Part shown: positions 25,938 through 34,724 of the stretch, one piece after another
Numbering within the stretch: the first letter of the stretch is position 1
Layout: every line of letters starts with the position of its first letter
Assembly: GCA_020442065.1 (NCBI GenBank)
Contig: JAGRKZ010000049.1
Coordinates: 1 to 63,241 of the forward strand
Source: Bauldia sp.
GTDB taxonomy: Bacteria > Pseudomonadota > Alphaproteobacteria > Rhizobiales > Kaistiaceae
Reading direction: 5' to 3'
DNA: 63,241 nucleotides
Program-made: the position numbers and the translations under genes
The notes under the pieces: generated by a model
Databases searched by the model: none
What the model was told of the DNA's origin: nothing
Seen by the model: only the letters and a program-made list of their open reading frames with translations

Positions 25938-26627
25938 TCAGCCGCCAGCGAGCGGCGCCGACATATCGACGACGAAATCGCCTGGCGGATCGGGTTCGAC
26001 GAACAGGCAAAGTGCGTCGACCGCAAGCGGTTTGCCGATGACGGGCGCAAAGACCGCCTGAAGCACACGCTCCACCTCGCCCTGTTCCGCCTCCGGAACC
26101 GGACCTGTCAACGTCATGTGGAAGCGGAACTCCTCAAACACGTAAGGGTAGCCCCACGTCTCGAGATAACCTCGCTGGCGGGGCGACAGCCGCTCGGGCC
26201 GGCGCCGGGCGGTCTCGGCCGCGGTCGCCGGCGCGCGGAAGGCGTCGAAGGCGCGGACGACATCGGCCGCAAGAGCGTCAAGTGCAGGCGCGTCGCCGTC
26301 CGGTACGAGGGCGAAGAACGCGCCGATCCGGGCCAGGCGGAGTGCGGCGATCCGGACCGGGGCGCGGCCTTCGCAGAAATCGGCAAACGTGCCACGCAGC
26401 CGCGGCGCATCCAGGTCCGCAGCGAGCCTGAAGGGCGGCTTCATGGTGCCGTGGAACCCGTATCGACGCGGCTCCGCGGTCAGGCGCGCCACAACCGCAG
26501 GGCCAGGCGAGACGGCGGCGGGACGCTCAACGGCGTGCCCGGTCCAGGCGTCGCGACCGAGCCATGACGCTGCGAGGCCGGCGAGGGGTTCGTCGGGCGG
26601 AGGAGCGACGTACACGGCAAAGCGCAT
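25938..26627 (-). CDS. DUF1045 protein (2H phosphoesterase fold, phosphonate-operon type)
   Basis: A 229-residue protein with the two H-x-T motifs of the 2H (RNA ligase-like) fold: HGTMKPPF near residue 59 and HMTLTGP near residue 173. DUF1045 proteins are often next to phn genes and annotated as putative phosphonate metabolism proteins. Here no phosphonate gene is adjacent, so that role is uncertain. The start ATG 26627 is preceded by GAGAG. It is cytoplasmic and divergent from the SDR gene at 26870. Confidence 0.83.
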   Translation of the reverse strand: MRFAVYVAPPPDEPLAGLAASWLGRDAWTGHAVERPAAVSPGPAVVARLTAEPRRYGFHGTMKPPFRLAADLDAPRLRGTFADFCEGRAPVRIAALRLARIGAFFALVPDGDAPALDALAADVVRAFDAFRAPATAAETARRRPERLSPRQRGYLETWGYPYVFEEFRFHMTLTGPVPEAEQGEVERVLQAVFAPVIGKPLAVDALCLFVEPDPPGDFVVDMSAPLAGG

Positions 26628-26869
26628 ACGCTCTCAACTATCACGAGCCCGCCGGGAGGACGACCGAAACATCCATCAGCGTCACTCCTCTGACGCGGCC
26701 GAGGTCGAGGCGCCGCGATCGGGACCTCCACGACAACAGAAGGCATACCGAGGTTGTGGACCCGGCTCGACTACCGTTCGGCGGGAGGCCGCTGCCTCTT
26801 GCGTTCAGGCGGACAGCGCGCCAGAAGATGCGGCTCCGGCAAACGCGCCTTCGACAGGAACTGCCATCG

Positions 26870-27655
26870 ATGCCCTTCTCGCCCAGCATCTTCGACGCCT
26901 TCCGCCTCGACGGCCAGGCCGCGCTGATCACGGGCTCCGGCGCCGGTATTGGCCGTGCGACCGCACTCGCCTTCGCCGAGGCCGGGGCCGCGGTGGCCGT
27001 AACCGACGTTGATGAGGCGGCCGCACACAGCGTCGTCGCCGAGATCACCGGCGCCGGCGGCGTGGCGAAAGCCTATCCGCTCGACGTCGCCGACGAGGCA
27101 GCCCTCGTCCGTACCATCCACGCCGCCGCCGACACCTTTGGCCGACTGGACGTGCTGGTCAACAATGTTGGGGCGACCAAGCGGGTGCCGACGGTCGAAC
27201 TCGAGACGGCAGACTGGCGACGGGTGCTCGACGTGAGTCTGACCAGCGCCATGATCGGCAGCCGCGAAGCGGCCAAGCACATGCTTCGCCAGGGCAGCGG
27301 CAGCATCATCAACGTCGCCTCGATCATGGGGCTGTCGGGCGGCGGCCTCTACCCCAACGCCTCCTACCATGCGAGCAAGGGCGCCCTGGTCAACCTCACC
27401 CGGGCGCTCGCGGCCGAATGGGCTTCCGGCGGCATCCGCGTCAACGCCGTCGCCCCGACCTTTCTCCACACCAAGCTCACCGAGAAGCTCCGCGAGGACA
27501 AGGCGATGGTCGCCGCGATCGAAGCGCGGACGCCGATGGGCCGTTTTGCGGAACCAGAAGAGGTTTCGGCAGGAATCCTCTATCTCGCCTCGCGCGCGGC
27601 GGCGATGGTGACCGGCCACACGCTCGCCATCGACGGCGGCTGGCTCGCGATCTGA
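26870..27655 (+). CDS. Short-chain dehydrogenase/reductase
   Basis: A 261-residue classical SDR: TGSGAGIGRA nucleotide-binding motif, NNVGA, catalytic Ser (INVASIMG), YHASK (Tyr/Lys) and the usual GHTLAIDGGW end. The Asp of AVTDVDEA after strand 2 favours NAD(H). The start at 26870 has AGGA upstream; the longer frame from 26564 covers the divergent promoter region and is not used. Next to DUF1045 (opposite strand) and DUF4432/ALDH, it may serve a sugar or polyol pathway. The substrate is not assignable. Confidence 0.87.
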   Translation: MPFSPSIFDAFRLDGQAALITGSGAGIGRATALAFAEAGAAVAVTDVDEAAAHSVVAEITGAGGVAKAYPLDVADEAALVRTIHAAADTFGRLDVLVNNVGATKRVPTVELETADWRRVLDVSLTSAMIGSREAAKHMLRQGSGSIINVASIMGLSGGGLYPNASYHASKGALVNLTRALAAEWASGGIRVNAVAPTFLHTKLTEKLREDKAMVAAIEARTPMGRFAEPEEVSAGILYLASRAAAMVTGHTLAIDGGWLAI

Positions 27656-27939
27656 GTATCGGGCCGGCTGGGGTTGGTGTCTTGCCCCCACGAATCGCCG
27701 CAGCGCGCCGAGCCTGACCGGAATTGCCCTCCAGACCGCGCGCAAAACCGCGACGGAGACGGATCGGTGCGGGCGTCTGTCGAACTGTCCACTGCAACCC
27801 GCATTGTGCCTGAGGTTGATGTCGCCGGCCTCGGCCAGCGGCCGAGAGTAGTGAAGACCTCGCGCCTCCGGACGGCCGGCGCTACCGGGAAGCCGGGCAA
27901 GGTCGGCGATCAGAAGAAGGGGGATTGGATCTGGCGGTG

Positions 27940-28965
27940 ATGTGGCACGCGAGGCATCCTTTAGCGGACCTGGCACGGGCGCTCCGGCTGCTCCCTCCAC
28001 GCGACGCCGTGCAGGGCTTCTGGCACGGGGGTCCACTCGCGCCCCTTCATCACGCCTGCCTCAGCTCCTTCATCGCGCATGGTCACGGGTTCGAGCTCTA
28101 CAGCTACGACGCCATCGATGTTCCCCAAGGCGTGACCGTACGCGACGCCGCCGAGATCGTGCCACGGGATGGACTTTTTCTCTTCGCGAACCGGCATACA
28201 GGGCAGCCGGACGTGGCGCCGTTCGCCGACTACTTCCGGCTGAGGCTGCTGAGCCTTCGCGGCGGATGGTGGTGCGACGTCGACACAGTATGCCTGGCTC
28301 CACGCTTGCCGGCGTCAGATCGCGCTTGGGCCCGCCAGGCGCCGGAATACCGGCCGGAATCAGTAGGCAACGGTCAGTTTCGATTGCCGCGTGCCGACCC
28401 GCTGCTCGCCGACCTGATCGCCGAGGCCGAACGCATGTCGGGGACCATCGCGCGCCGCGAATCCCTCGGTCCGGAGCTGCTGTCTCGCGTCCTCGCGGAG
28501 AAAGGACTGCCGCTCGACATGGCCGGCACCTCCGACACGTTCTATCCGGTCCGGTTCATCGAGAGCTTCAAGCTGTGGCTGCCCGAGTTCCGCCACGAGG
28601 TGGCCGACAAGGCAGACGGCGCACTCTTCCTGCCGATCTTCCAATCCTTCCCGGCGCGTATGGGCTTCGCCAACGACCGTCTTCCGCCGAAGGGCAGCTA
28701 TTTGCGCCAGGTCGTGAGGCAGTACGCCCCCGACGCGCGCGGTCCGCAACACCGGGCTGCAGATATCCGGTCCGCGTTCCGCGCCTGGTTCCTGCAGAAC
28801 CCGGGGTTCGTGGCGCAGCTTCGTGCCGTCTCGCTGTCGGACGTCGACGCCTGGCTGGCCGGATCGGATCAAATCCGGAAGAGACGGGACCGGAGGGCGC
28901 GGCGAAAACAGGGCAAGGGTGACGAGGCCAACAGGTCTCGCCGCCAGTCACGGCGCGTCGGCTAG
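27940..28965 (+). CDS. Glycosyltransferase with DXD sugar-binding motif (capsular polysaccharide-type)
   Basis: About 341 residues from ATG 27940 (TTG 27925 and GTG 27937 are in-frame alternatives). The core FADYFRLRLLSLRGGWWCDVDT is the signature of the Gly_transf_sug/DXD family, with DVD as the nucleotide-sugar metal site. The N-terminal part WHGGPLAPLHHACLSSFIAHGH is also typical. Proteins of this type add a sugar in capsule or lipopolysaccharide synthesis. The C-terminal 40 residues are strongly basic. Its TAG stop overlaps the opposite-strand TAG of tamB in CTAG. The 284 bases before it hold no gene that I can support. Confidence 0.78.
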   Translation: MWHARHPLADLARALRLLPPRDAVQGFWHGGPLAPLHHACLSSFIAHGHGFELYSYDAIDVPQGVTVRDAAEIVPRDGLFLFANRHTGQPDVAPFADYFRLRLLSLRGGWWCDVDTVCLAPRLPASDRAWARQAPEYRPESVGNGQFRLPRADPLLADLIAEAERMSGTIARRESLGPELLSRVLAEKGLPLDMAGTSDTFYPVRFIESFKLWLPEFRHEVADKADGALFLPIFQSFPARMGFANDRLPPKGSYLRQVVRQYAPDARGPQHRAADIRSAFRAWFLQNPGFVAQLRAVSLSDVDAWLAGSDQIRKRRDRRARRKQGKGDEANRSRRQSRRVG

Positions 28966-31900
28966 TACTCCTTCTCGAAGGTCAGGCCGACACTGCCGCT
29001 GCCGTCGGCACCGCCTTCGATCTGGGCCTTGAGGTTCTTGGTGAGATCAACATCGAGCTTGATGCTGCTCGTTCCGTCGGTGTCGGTCTGGACACCGACC
29101 CGGAGGTTGTCGCTGAGGCGTTTCCCGATGCCGATGGTGGTGCCCCCGGTTGCGTTCTGCTGAACGTCGAGATCGTCGACCCCGACCAGCCGACGAACGC
29201 GGGAGAAGACGCCGCCGTCGCGACCGAAGGCCCCGGAGAAGCTGGCGACCGCATCGACAAGCTGCAATGCCTGAAACGCCGACAGGGAGCCGATGCTCTT
29301 GCCGAACAGGATGCGGGCGATGATCTCCTCTTCGGGCAGACTGGGCACCGAGGCCAGCGCGATCTCCGGATCGTTGGCAGGCCCTTCAACCGAGATCGCG
29401 GCGACGATGTCCGCGGTTCTCGTGGTCGCGACGAAATCGAGGACGGGGTCGAAGTCGCCCTGGAATGTGACGACGCCACGATCGAAATCCAGTCGGCGAC
29501 CGAGAACCTCGATCCGGCCACGCCGCAACTGGAAACCGCCGACCGGTACGGGATTGGCCGTCGTGCCCTCGACGCGGAGAGAACCGCCCAGCTCGGCGTC
29601 GAGGCCAAATCCGCGGACGTAGATCGCGTTGTTGCTGTTGATGGCGAGGCCGAGGTTGAAGCCACCGGTGCCGCCACCGCTCCCGCCGGAAGGCTGCGCC
29701 ACGCCGGCATTTCCCAAAGTCGCCATCGGCGGCACGAAGCCGGGGGCCGTGCGAATATGCTCCACCGTGATCGGCGGACCGCCGCCGAAGCTGTCCGGCA
29801 GCAGAATCTCGGTGCGGCCCAGATTGATCACGCCTGCGATCGTCGCGCCTCCCGCGAGCGGCCCGACGAGAGTGAGGTTGGCGTTGAAATTGGCGTTGAC
29901 CATCACCCCGTCGAGGTAGCGACCGTCGGCGATGCGGATCGTGAGGTTGGCCGGGATGCCGGCGGCGGGATTGACGCCGATGGTGCCGGCGACGCTGAGA
30001 TTGCCGCCCTGGGTGAGCCGACCGGTCATCCGCTCGATGCGGGCGGTCGAGCCGTCGAAGGTGATCCGGCCATTCAGGCCGGCGACACCGATGCCGTCGC
30101 TGGCGTCGGCGACGCGGACTTCGACAAGATCAAACGTGCCGTTGATCAGCGGCCTTGCGGCCGAGCCGATGACGGCGAGATCGATCCGGGCCGTCCCGTC
30201 GGCAGCGATGTCGTTGCCGAGCTGCGCCGAGACGAGCGCGACCGGAGCGGTGCCCTGCGCCCGCACTTGAAGCCCTGATCCGGCATAGGGGACGTTGCCG
30301 GTGATCGCGAGCGACACGCCGCCGCCGGCCAGCTTCGCATCGACCGTCGTCGCGGACGCCGAGGCGACGCCGGAGGCGTTGAGGTTCATCGCCGGAACGC
30401 CGGCATTTCTGGCCGCCGCCACGTTGAAGCCCGTCCAGTCGATCCGCCACTGGGCGCGCGGGGCGGCGGGCGTGCCGCTGACCGTTGCGCGCCCGGAGAT
30501 GACCCCCTCGGCGCCAAGGCCATCGGCGAAGCGGTCGATGAACGCGCCGGCGACCTGATCGATCACGGCGTCGACCGCGATCTCCGTGCCGACCGAGCCG
30601 GCCACCGCGATCCGGCCGCCACCGACGGCGAGACTGACATCGGACAGCGTCGTCTCCCCGCCGTCCATGCGCACCGTCGCGGGTGCCGCGAGATTGACCG
30701 GAAAGCCGAAGGCGCTGCCGGAGAGGCGGGCAAGGCGAACGACCTGGGCCGTACCGTCTGCCGCGAGACTGCCGGCGCCGGTGAGATCGAGATCCGGGCC
30801 GCGGGCCGACGCCTGAAACTCGGTCGCGCCGTTCTCGACGGTCGCGGTCACGCGGGCGGTATCGATGCGGGTGCCGCCGATGTCGACGCCGCTCGCCTCG
30901 GCGCTGCCGCGCACCATCGGCACACCCAGGGCGTCCTCGATCTGGACGTCGCCTTCGACGTGGCCGACCACGATGGACGGCATCGAAATGTTGGCCCCGC
31001 TGATCGAGGCCGAGACCGACTGGCGGCCATTGTCGGGAGCGAAGACGACCCGGGCCTGGGCCGTGCCCGTCGCCTCGACCAGCGCGAGGGCGGCGAGCGT
31101 GGCAAGGTTCGGCGCGCTGATGTCGAGGCTGCCGTTGAGCAATCCCGCCTCGGTCCGCGAGATTGCGCCGGTGATGCGATTTTCGCCGACGCGGAGGTCG
31201 ACCTCGGGCAGCGTCAGCCCGCCGTTCGCGGCGAGCGCGGCCTGGGCCGTGCCCGACAGGGGGTTCCCGGCAAAAGCACCCCCCAGAGCAAGCGCCCCCT
31301 CCCACCCGCCCTGGTCGGTGGGCGCGCCCTTGAAGTTGACCGAGGCGCCCTCGACGGACTGGCCAAGGATCATGCCCTCGGGAACCAGCACCGTGGCGTC
31401 GACGTCGGGCTTGGCGAGGGAGCCTGAGATCCGGGCGTTGAATTCGGCTGCGCCCGTCGAATCCGGCGCGAGCGCCGAGAGGTCGGCGATCCTTCCATCC
31501 ACGGTGGCGTCGATGGCGTCGCCGACCAGGGAAATGTCGCCGGTGAGGTTGAGGCCGGTCCCGCCGATCGCAATGTCGGAGACGGCAAGCTTGCCATCGG
31601 CACCGGTGGTGACGGTCGCCGACAGCGTGGTCTCGCCCGACAGCAGCCCGGCCAGCGCCGGCTGGCCGAGGTCGAGCGCCTCGGCGTTACCGGCGACGTC
31701 GATCCGCACGCCCTCGTCGCCGCCAAAAGGAACATTGCCCGACGCCGTCAGATCAAGCCCGCCACCCGTGGCCCTGGCATCAACGGTGGTCCCTTCGAGG
31801 TCGCCTTTCCCGCTCGCCGTGACCGTGAGCGGCGGCAGGCCGATCGAGTCCGCAGCGGCAACGGCAAAGTCCGCCCAGTTGACGCTCCATTGGAAGGCGG

Positions 31901-34703
31901 GCGCATCGGGTGTTCCCGTTACGCTGGCGGTTCCGCTTATCGTACCGGAGGCCTCGAGGCCGGGGACGATGGCGTTGACAAAGCTTGCGGCCACCGAAGC
32001 AATCTCGACGGCGACGTCCAGTTCTGGCGAAACGGCGCCGGCGACCCGGATCTCGCCGCCGCCCGCCGACAGCGCCACGTCCGAAAGGCGGGTGACGCCG
32101 TCGGCGATGGCGATGGTCGCCGGCGCAGCGAGATCGACCGGGAACCCGAAGGCGGCGCCCTTAAGGGCATCGATGCGGACGGTGGTGGCGCCGGACGCTG
32201 CGGCGAGGCTGCCGGCGCCGGCGAGCTGGAGATCCGGTCCGGCGGCCGAGGCCTTGAACTCGGTAGCTCCGTCGACGACGCTGGCGCTGAGCATGGCGGT
32301 ATCGATGACCAGCGACCCCACGGCAATGGCGCCAAGATCGGCGCGGCCGGTGATGGCGGGAACACCGAGCAGGTCAGCGACGTTGGCCTCACCCTCAAGG
32401 TGACCAACCGTGATGCCTTCCACCGCGATGCCGTCGCCGCCGAAGCGAACCGCGAGATCCTGCCGGCCATTTCCGGCGCTGAGGGTCGCCTTGGCGTTGA
32501 GAGCGCCGCTCGCCTCGACCAGCGCTACGGCGGCGAGCGTCGCAAGGTCCGGCGCCGCGATGTCGAGCGAACCGGTGAAGAGGCCATCCGCGGTCTGTTC
32601 GAGGCCGCCGGTGATGCGGTTCTCGGCGATGGTGAGGTCAATCGACGGCAGGGTGAGGCCGGATGCGCCGGCGAGCGCGGTCGCGGTGCCCGAGAGCGGC
32701 TGCCCGGCGAGCGTACCGCCGAGGGTCAGCGTGCCTTGCCAGCCCGACTCCACCGGTGCTCCGGCGATCCGGACCGAGGCGTCCTCGACGGGCTGGTCAA
32801 GGAGAGCGCCAGTGGCGACCCTGATCGTGGCGTCGACTTCCGGCGCGGATAGGTCACCAGTGACGCGGGCCTCGAGATCAGCCGCGCCGCTGGTGGCGTC
32901 TGCAAGGACGCCGAGATCGGCGATGCGGCCGGTGAGGGTCGCGTCGACCGTGGCGCCATCGAGCGACGCCTTGCCGGACAGCGAGACCTCCGATCCGGCG
33001 ACACTCAGGTCGGTAACGGCGATCCGCCCGTCGGCGGTGTCGGTGATCGTGCCGGCGACCGTGACATCGGGCCCGAGCAACGGCGCGAGGGCAGCAATCC
33101 CGGTATCGAGGTCGCCCGTCCGCACGGCGACACGAACGTCGAGTCCGTCACCGCCGGCGAAGCGGCCTTCCGCCGAGGCCGACAGGCGGCCGCGGAGCGG
33201 CTGATCGAATAGGCCGGCAACCGTCGCCACATCCTCGTAGTCGGCCTCGACCCGTCCCGTGACGGCCTCAGCGCCGATGTTGCCCGAATAGGTGAGGCGT
33301 CCACGGGCGAAGGTCACCTCGGCGGTGGTCTCGCCACTGAGGGCGGCGAGGTCGATCGTACCCTGAGCCGTCACGACGATGGGCGAATCGTCGCCGCCGG
33401 GAATGACGTGCCCGGCAAGCCCGATCGAGTCCGCCTCGGCGCGGAATGCGAAAGGAAGCGTGGTATCGGCGAGCGGGTTGGCGCCGTCGGCCTCGATCGC
33501 CAGCGACAGGCCGGTGGCCGGGACGGACACGTCGGCCGCCGAAAGGCCGGCTATGCGACCGATCAGGTCGAGCCGGGTCATCCCGTCCACCGGAGCGACC
33601 CGACCGGAAAGATCAATGCTCTCGAAGGCGAGCGGGGCATCGCCGCCGAGCGGCAGGGCAAATCCCCCGCCGGCGGGATTGGACACCTGAACACGAAGCG
33701 TGAGGTCGCTGTCGGCGCTGCCGAACGAACCGGACGCCTGAGCGCGGACGGCACCGGTATCGAGGCGGGCATCGCGGATCGCGACCCGGGGCAGTGCATC
33801 GCCGGGGGCCTGCCGCCAGTCGACATCCACGGCGACGCGAATGGCGCCGGAGAGCAGGGTCGCAAATCCGGGCGGCACCAACTCGGCGAGATCGCCCTCG
33901 CCGTCGAGGGTCAGGTGCTGGCCGCCATCCGTCGATGGCGCCAACGCGAAGCGGCCGGCGAAGCGGGCGTTGCCGTCCGACGTGAGGGTGAGATTGCCAT
34001 CGAGCGCACCGTCGTCCAGCCCGGTCCTGGCCTCGAGCCGGTAGGCGGGGCCGGAGTCGCGCCCCATCATGCCGACGAGGATGCCGTCCGCACCCTCCTC
34101 CACGGTGGCATCGATCATCATCGGAGCCGAGCCGGACGCGCGATCGAGCGTCGCAGTGACGATGCCGGCGCGACCGTCGGTGCGGCGAGCGTCGAGGCGG
34201 GCGGAGAGACTGCCGTCGCGGCCGCTCGAGAAGGCGCCGTTGACCGCAAGCACGGCAGCGTGGCCGACAAGCGCCTCGCCAAGCTCAAGCTGGCCGATCG
34301 AGAAGTCGTGGGCGGCAAACGCAAGCGCAGCGGAATCGCCGCCGCCTTGGGATGGTGTCAGGACCGGCTGGCGAAGCACCGCCACCCGCTCGGCCGAAAG
34401 CGAATCGAAGACGATCTCGCGGCGGAGGAGCCCGCCGATCGCGAGGTCGACGCTGAGCCCGTCGATCTCGGCGAAAGTTCCTTCGCTGTCGCCGATGACG
34501 ATGCGGTCGGCGCCGAAGGCAAAAGGCGGCCAGCCGCTGAGACGGTCGATCGACAGCGTGAGTCCGCTGCCCGCGACCATGCGCTCGACCAGCGAGGCCA
34601 CGACCGCACGGCCCGGCGGCGTCGCGATGAAGACGAGCACGAGCCCCACGATCACGACCAGGGTGACCAGCAGGTAGAGGACGAGGCGGAGGGCGCGGAT
34701 CAT
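28962..34703 (-). CDS. tamB: Translocation and assembly module protein TamB
   Basis: A 1913-residue protein: one N-terminal membrane anchor (LYLLVTLVVIVGLVLVF), a very long beta-rich AsmA-like body, and the C-terminal DUF490/TamB domain with a terminal strand ending in aromatic Tyr (VGLTFEKEY). TamB bridges inner and outer membranes and works with TamA in outer-membrane protein insertion and in phospholipid transfer. The gene starts 21 bases after tamA on the same strand. It is longer than the roughly 1250-1500 residues usual for the family because two modules of about 475 residues (near 540-1015 and 1016-1490) are clear copies of one another. Confidence 0.92.
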   Translation of the reverse strand: MIRALRLVLYLLVTLVVIVGLVLVFIATPPGRAVVASLVERMVAGSGLTLSIDRLSGWPPFAFGADRIVIGDSEGTFAEIDGLSVDLAIGGLLRREIVFDSLSAERVAVLRQPVLTPSQGGGDSAALAFAAHDFSIGQLELGEALVGHAAVLAVNGAFSSGRDGSLSARLDARRTDGRAGIVTATLDRASGSAPMMIDATVEEGADGILVGMMGRDSGPAYRLEARTGLDDGALDGNLTLTSDGNARFAGRFALAPSTDGGQHLTLDGEGDLAELVPPGFATLLSGAIRVAVDVDWRQAPGDALPRVAIRDARLDTGAVRAQASGSFGSADSDLTLRVQVSNPAGGGFALPLGGDAPLAFESIDLSGRVAPVDGMTRLDLIGRIAGLSAADVSVPATGLSLAIEADGANPLADTTLPFAFRAEADSIGLAGHVIPGGDDSPIVVTAQGTIDLAALSGETTAEVTFARGRLTYSGNIGAEAVTGRVEADYEDVATVAGLFDQPLRGRLSASAEGRFAGGDGLDVRVAVRTGDLDTGIAALAPLLGPDVTVAGTITDTADGRIAVTDLSVAGSEVSLSGKASLDGATVDATLTGRIADLGVLADATSGAADLEARVTGDLSAPEVDATIRVATGALLDQPVEDASVRIAGAPVESGWQGTLTLGGTLAGQPLSGTATALAGASGLTLPSIDLTIAENRITGGLEQTADGLFTGSLDIAAPDLATLAAVALVEASGALNAKATLSAGNGRQDLAVRFGGDGIAVEGITVGHLEGEANVADLLGVPAITGRADLGAIAVGSLVIDTAMLSASVVDGATEFKASAAGPDLQLAGAGSLAAASGATTVRIDALKGAAFGFPVDLAAPATIAIADGVTRLSDVALSAGGGEIRVAGAVSPELDVAVEIASVAASFVNAIVPGLEASGTISGTASVTGTPDAPAFQWSVNWADFAVAAADSIGLPPLTVTASGKGDLEGTTVDARATGGGLDLTASGNVPFGGDEGVRIDVAGNAEALDLGQPALAGLLSGETTLSATVTTGADGKLAVSDIAIGGTGLNLTGDISLVGDAIDATVDGRIADLSALAPDSTGAAEFNARISGSLAKPDVDATVLVPEGMILGQSVEGASVNFKGAPTDQGGWEGALALGGAFAGNPLSGTAQAALAANGGLTLPEVDLRVGENRITGAISRTEAGLLNGSLDISAPNLATLAALALVEATGTAQARVVFAPDNGRQSVSASISGANISMPSIVVGHVEGDVQIEDALGVPMVRGSAEASGVDIGGTRIDTARVTATVENGATEFQASARGPDLDLTGAGSLAADGTAQVVRLARLSGSAFGFPVNLAAPATVRMDGGETTLSDVSLAVGGGRIAVAGSVGTEIAVDAVIDQVAGAFIDRFADGLGAEGVISGRATVSGTPAAPRAQWRIDWTGFNVAAARNAGVPAMNLNASGVASASATTVDAKLAGGGVSLAITGNVPYAGSGLQVRAQGTAPVALVSAQLGNDIAADGTARIDLAVIGSAARPLINGTFDLVEVRVADASDGIGVAGLNGRITFDGSTARIERMTGRLTQGGNLSVAGTIGVNPAAGIPANLTIRIADGRYLDGVMVNANFNANLTLVGPLAGGATIAGVINLGRTEILLPDSFGGGPPITVEHIRTAPGFVPPMATLGNAGVAQPSGGSGGGTGGFNLGLAINSNNAIYVRGFGLDAELGGSLRVEGTTANPVPVGGFQLRRGRIEVLGRRLDFDRGVVTFQGDFDPVLDFVATTRTADIVAAISVEGPANDPEIALASVPSLPEEEIIARILFGKSIGSLSAFQALQLVDAVASFSGAFGRDGGVFSRVRRLVGVDDLDVQQNATGGTTIGIGKRLSDNLRVGVQTDTDGTSSIKLDVDLTKNLKAQIEGGADGSGSVGLTFEKEY

Positions 34704-34724
34704 CCGGCGGGACAGGTCCTTCCG

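Noticed and set aside
30865..32403. A 512-codon plus-strand open frame inside tamB
   Set aside because: The translation is Ser/Ala/Pro-rich without motifs and antisense to a well-conserved gene.
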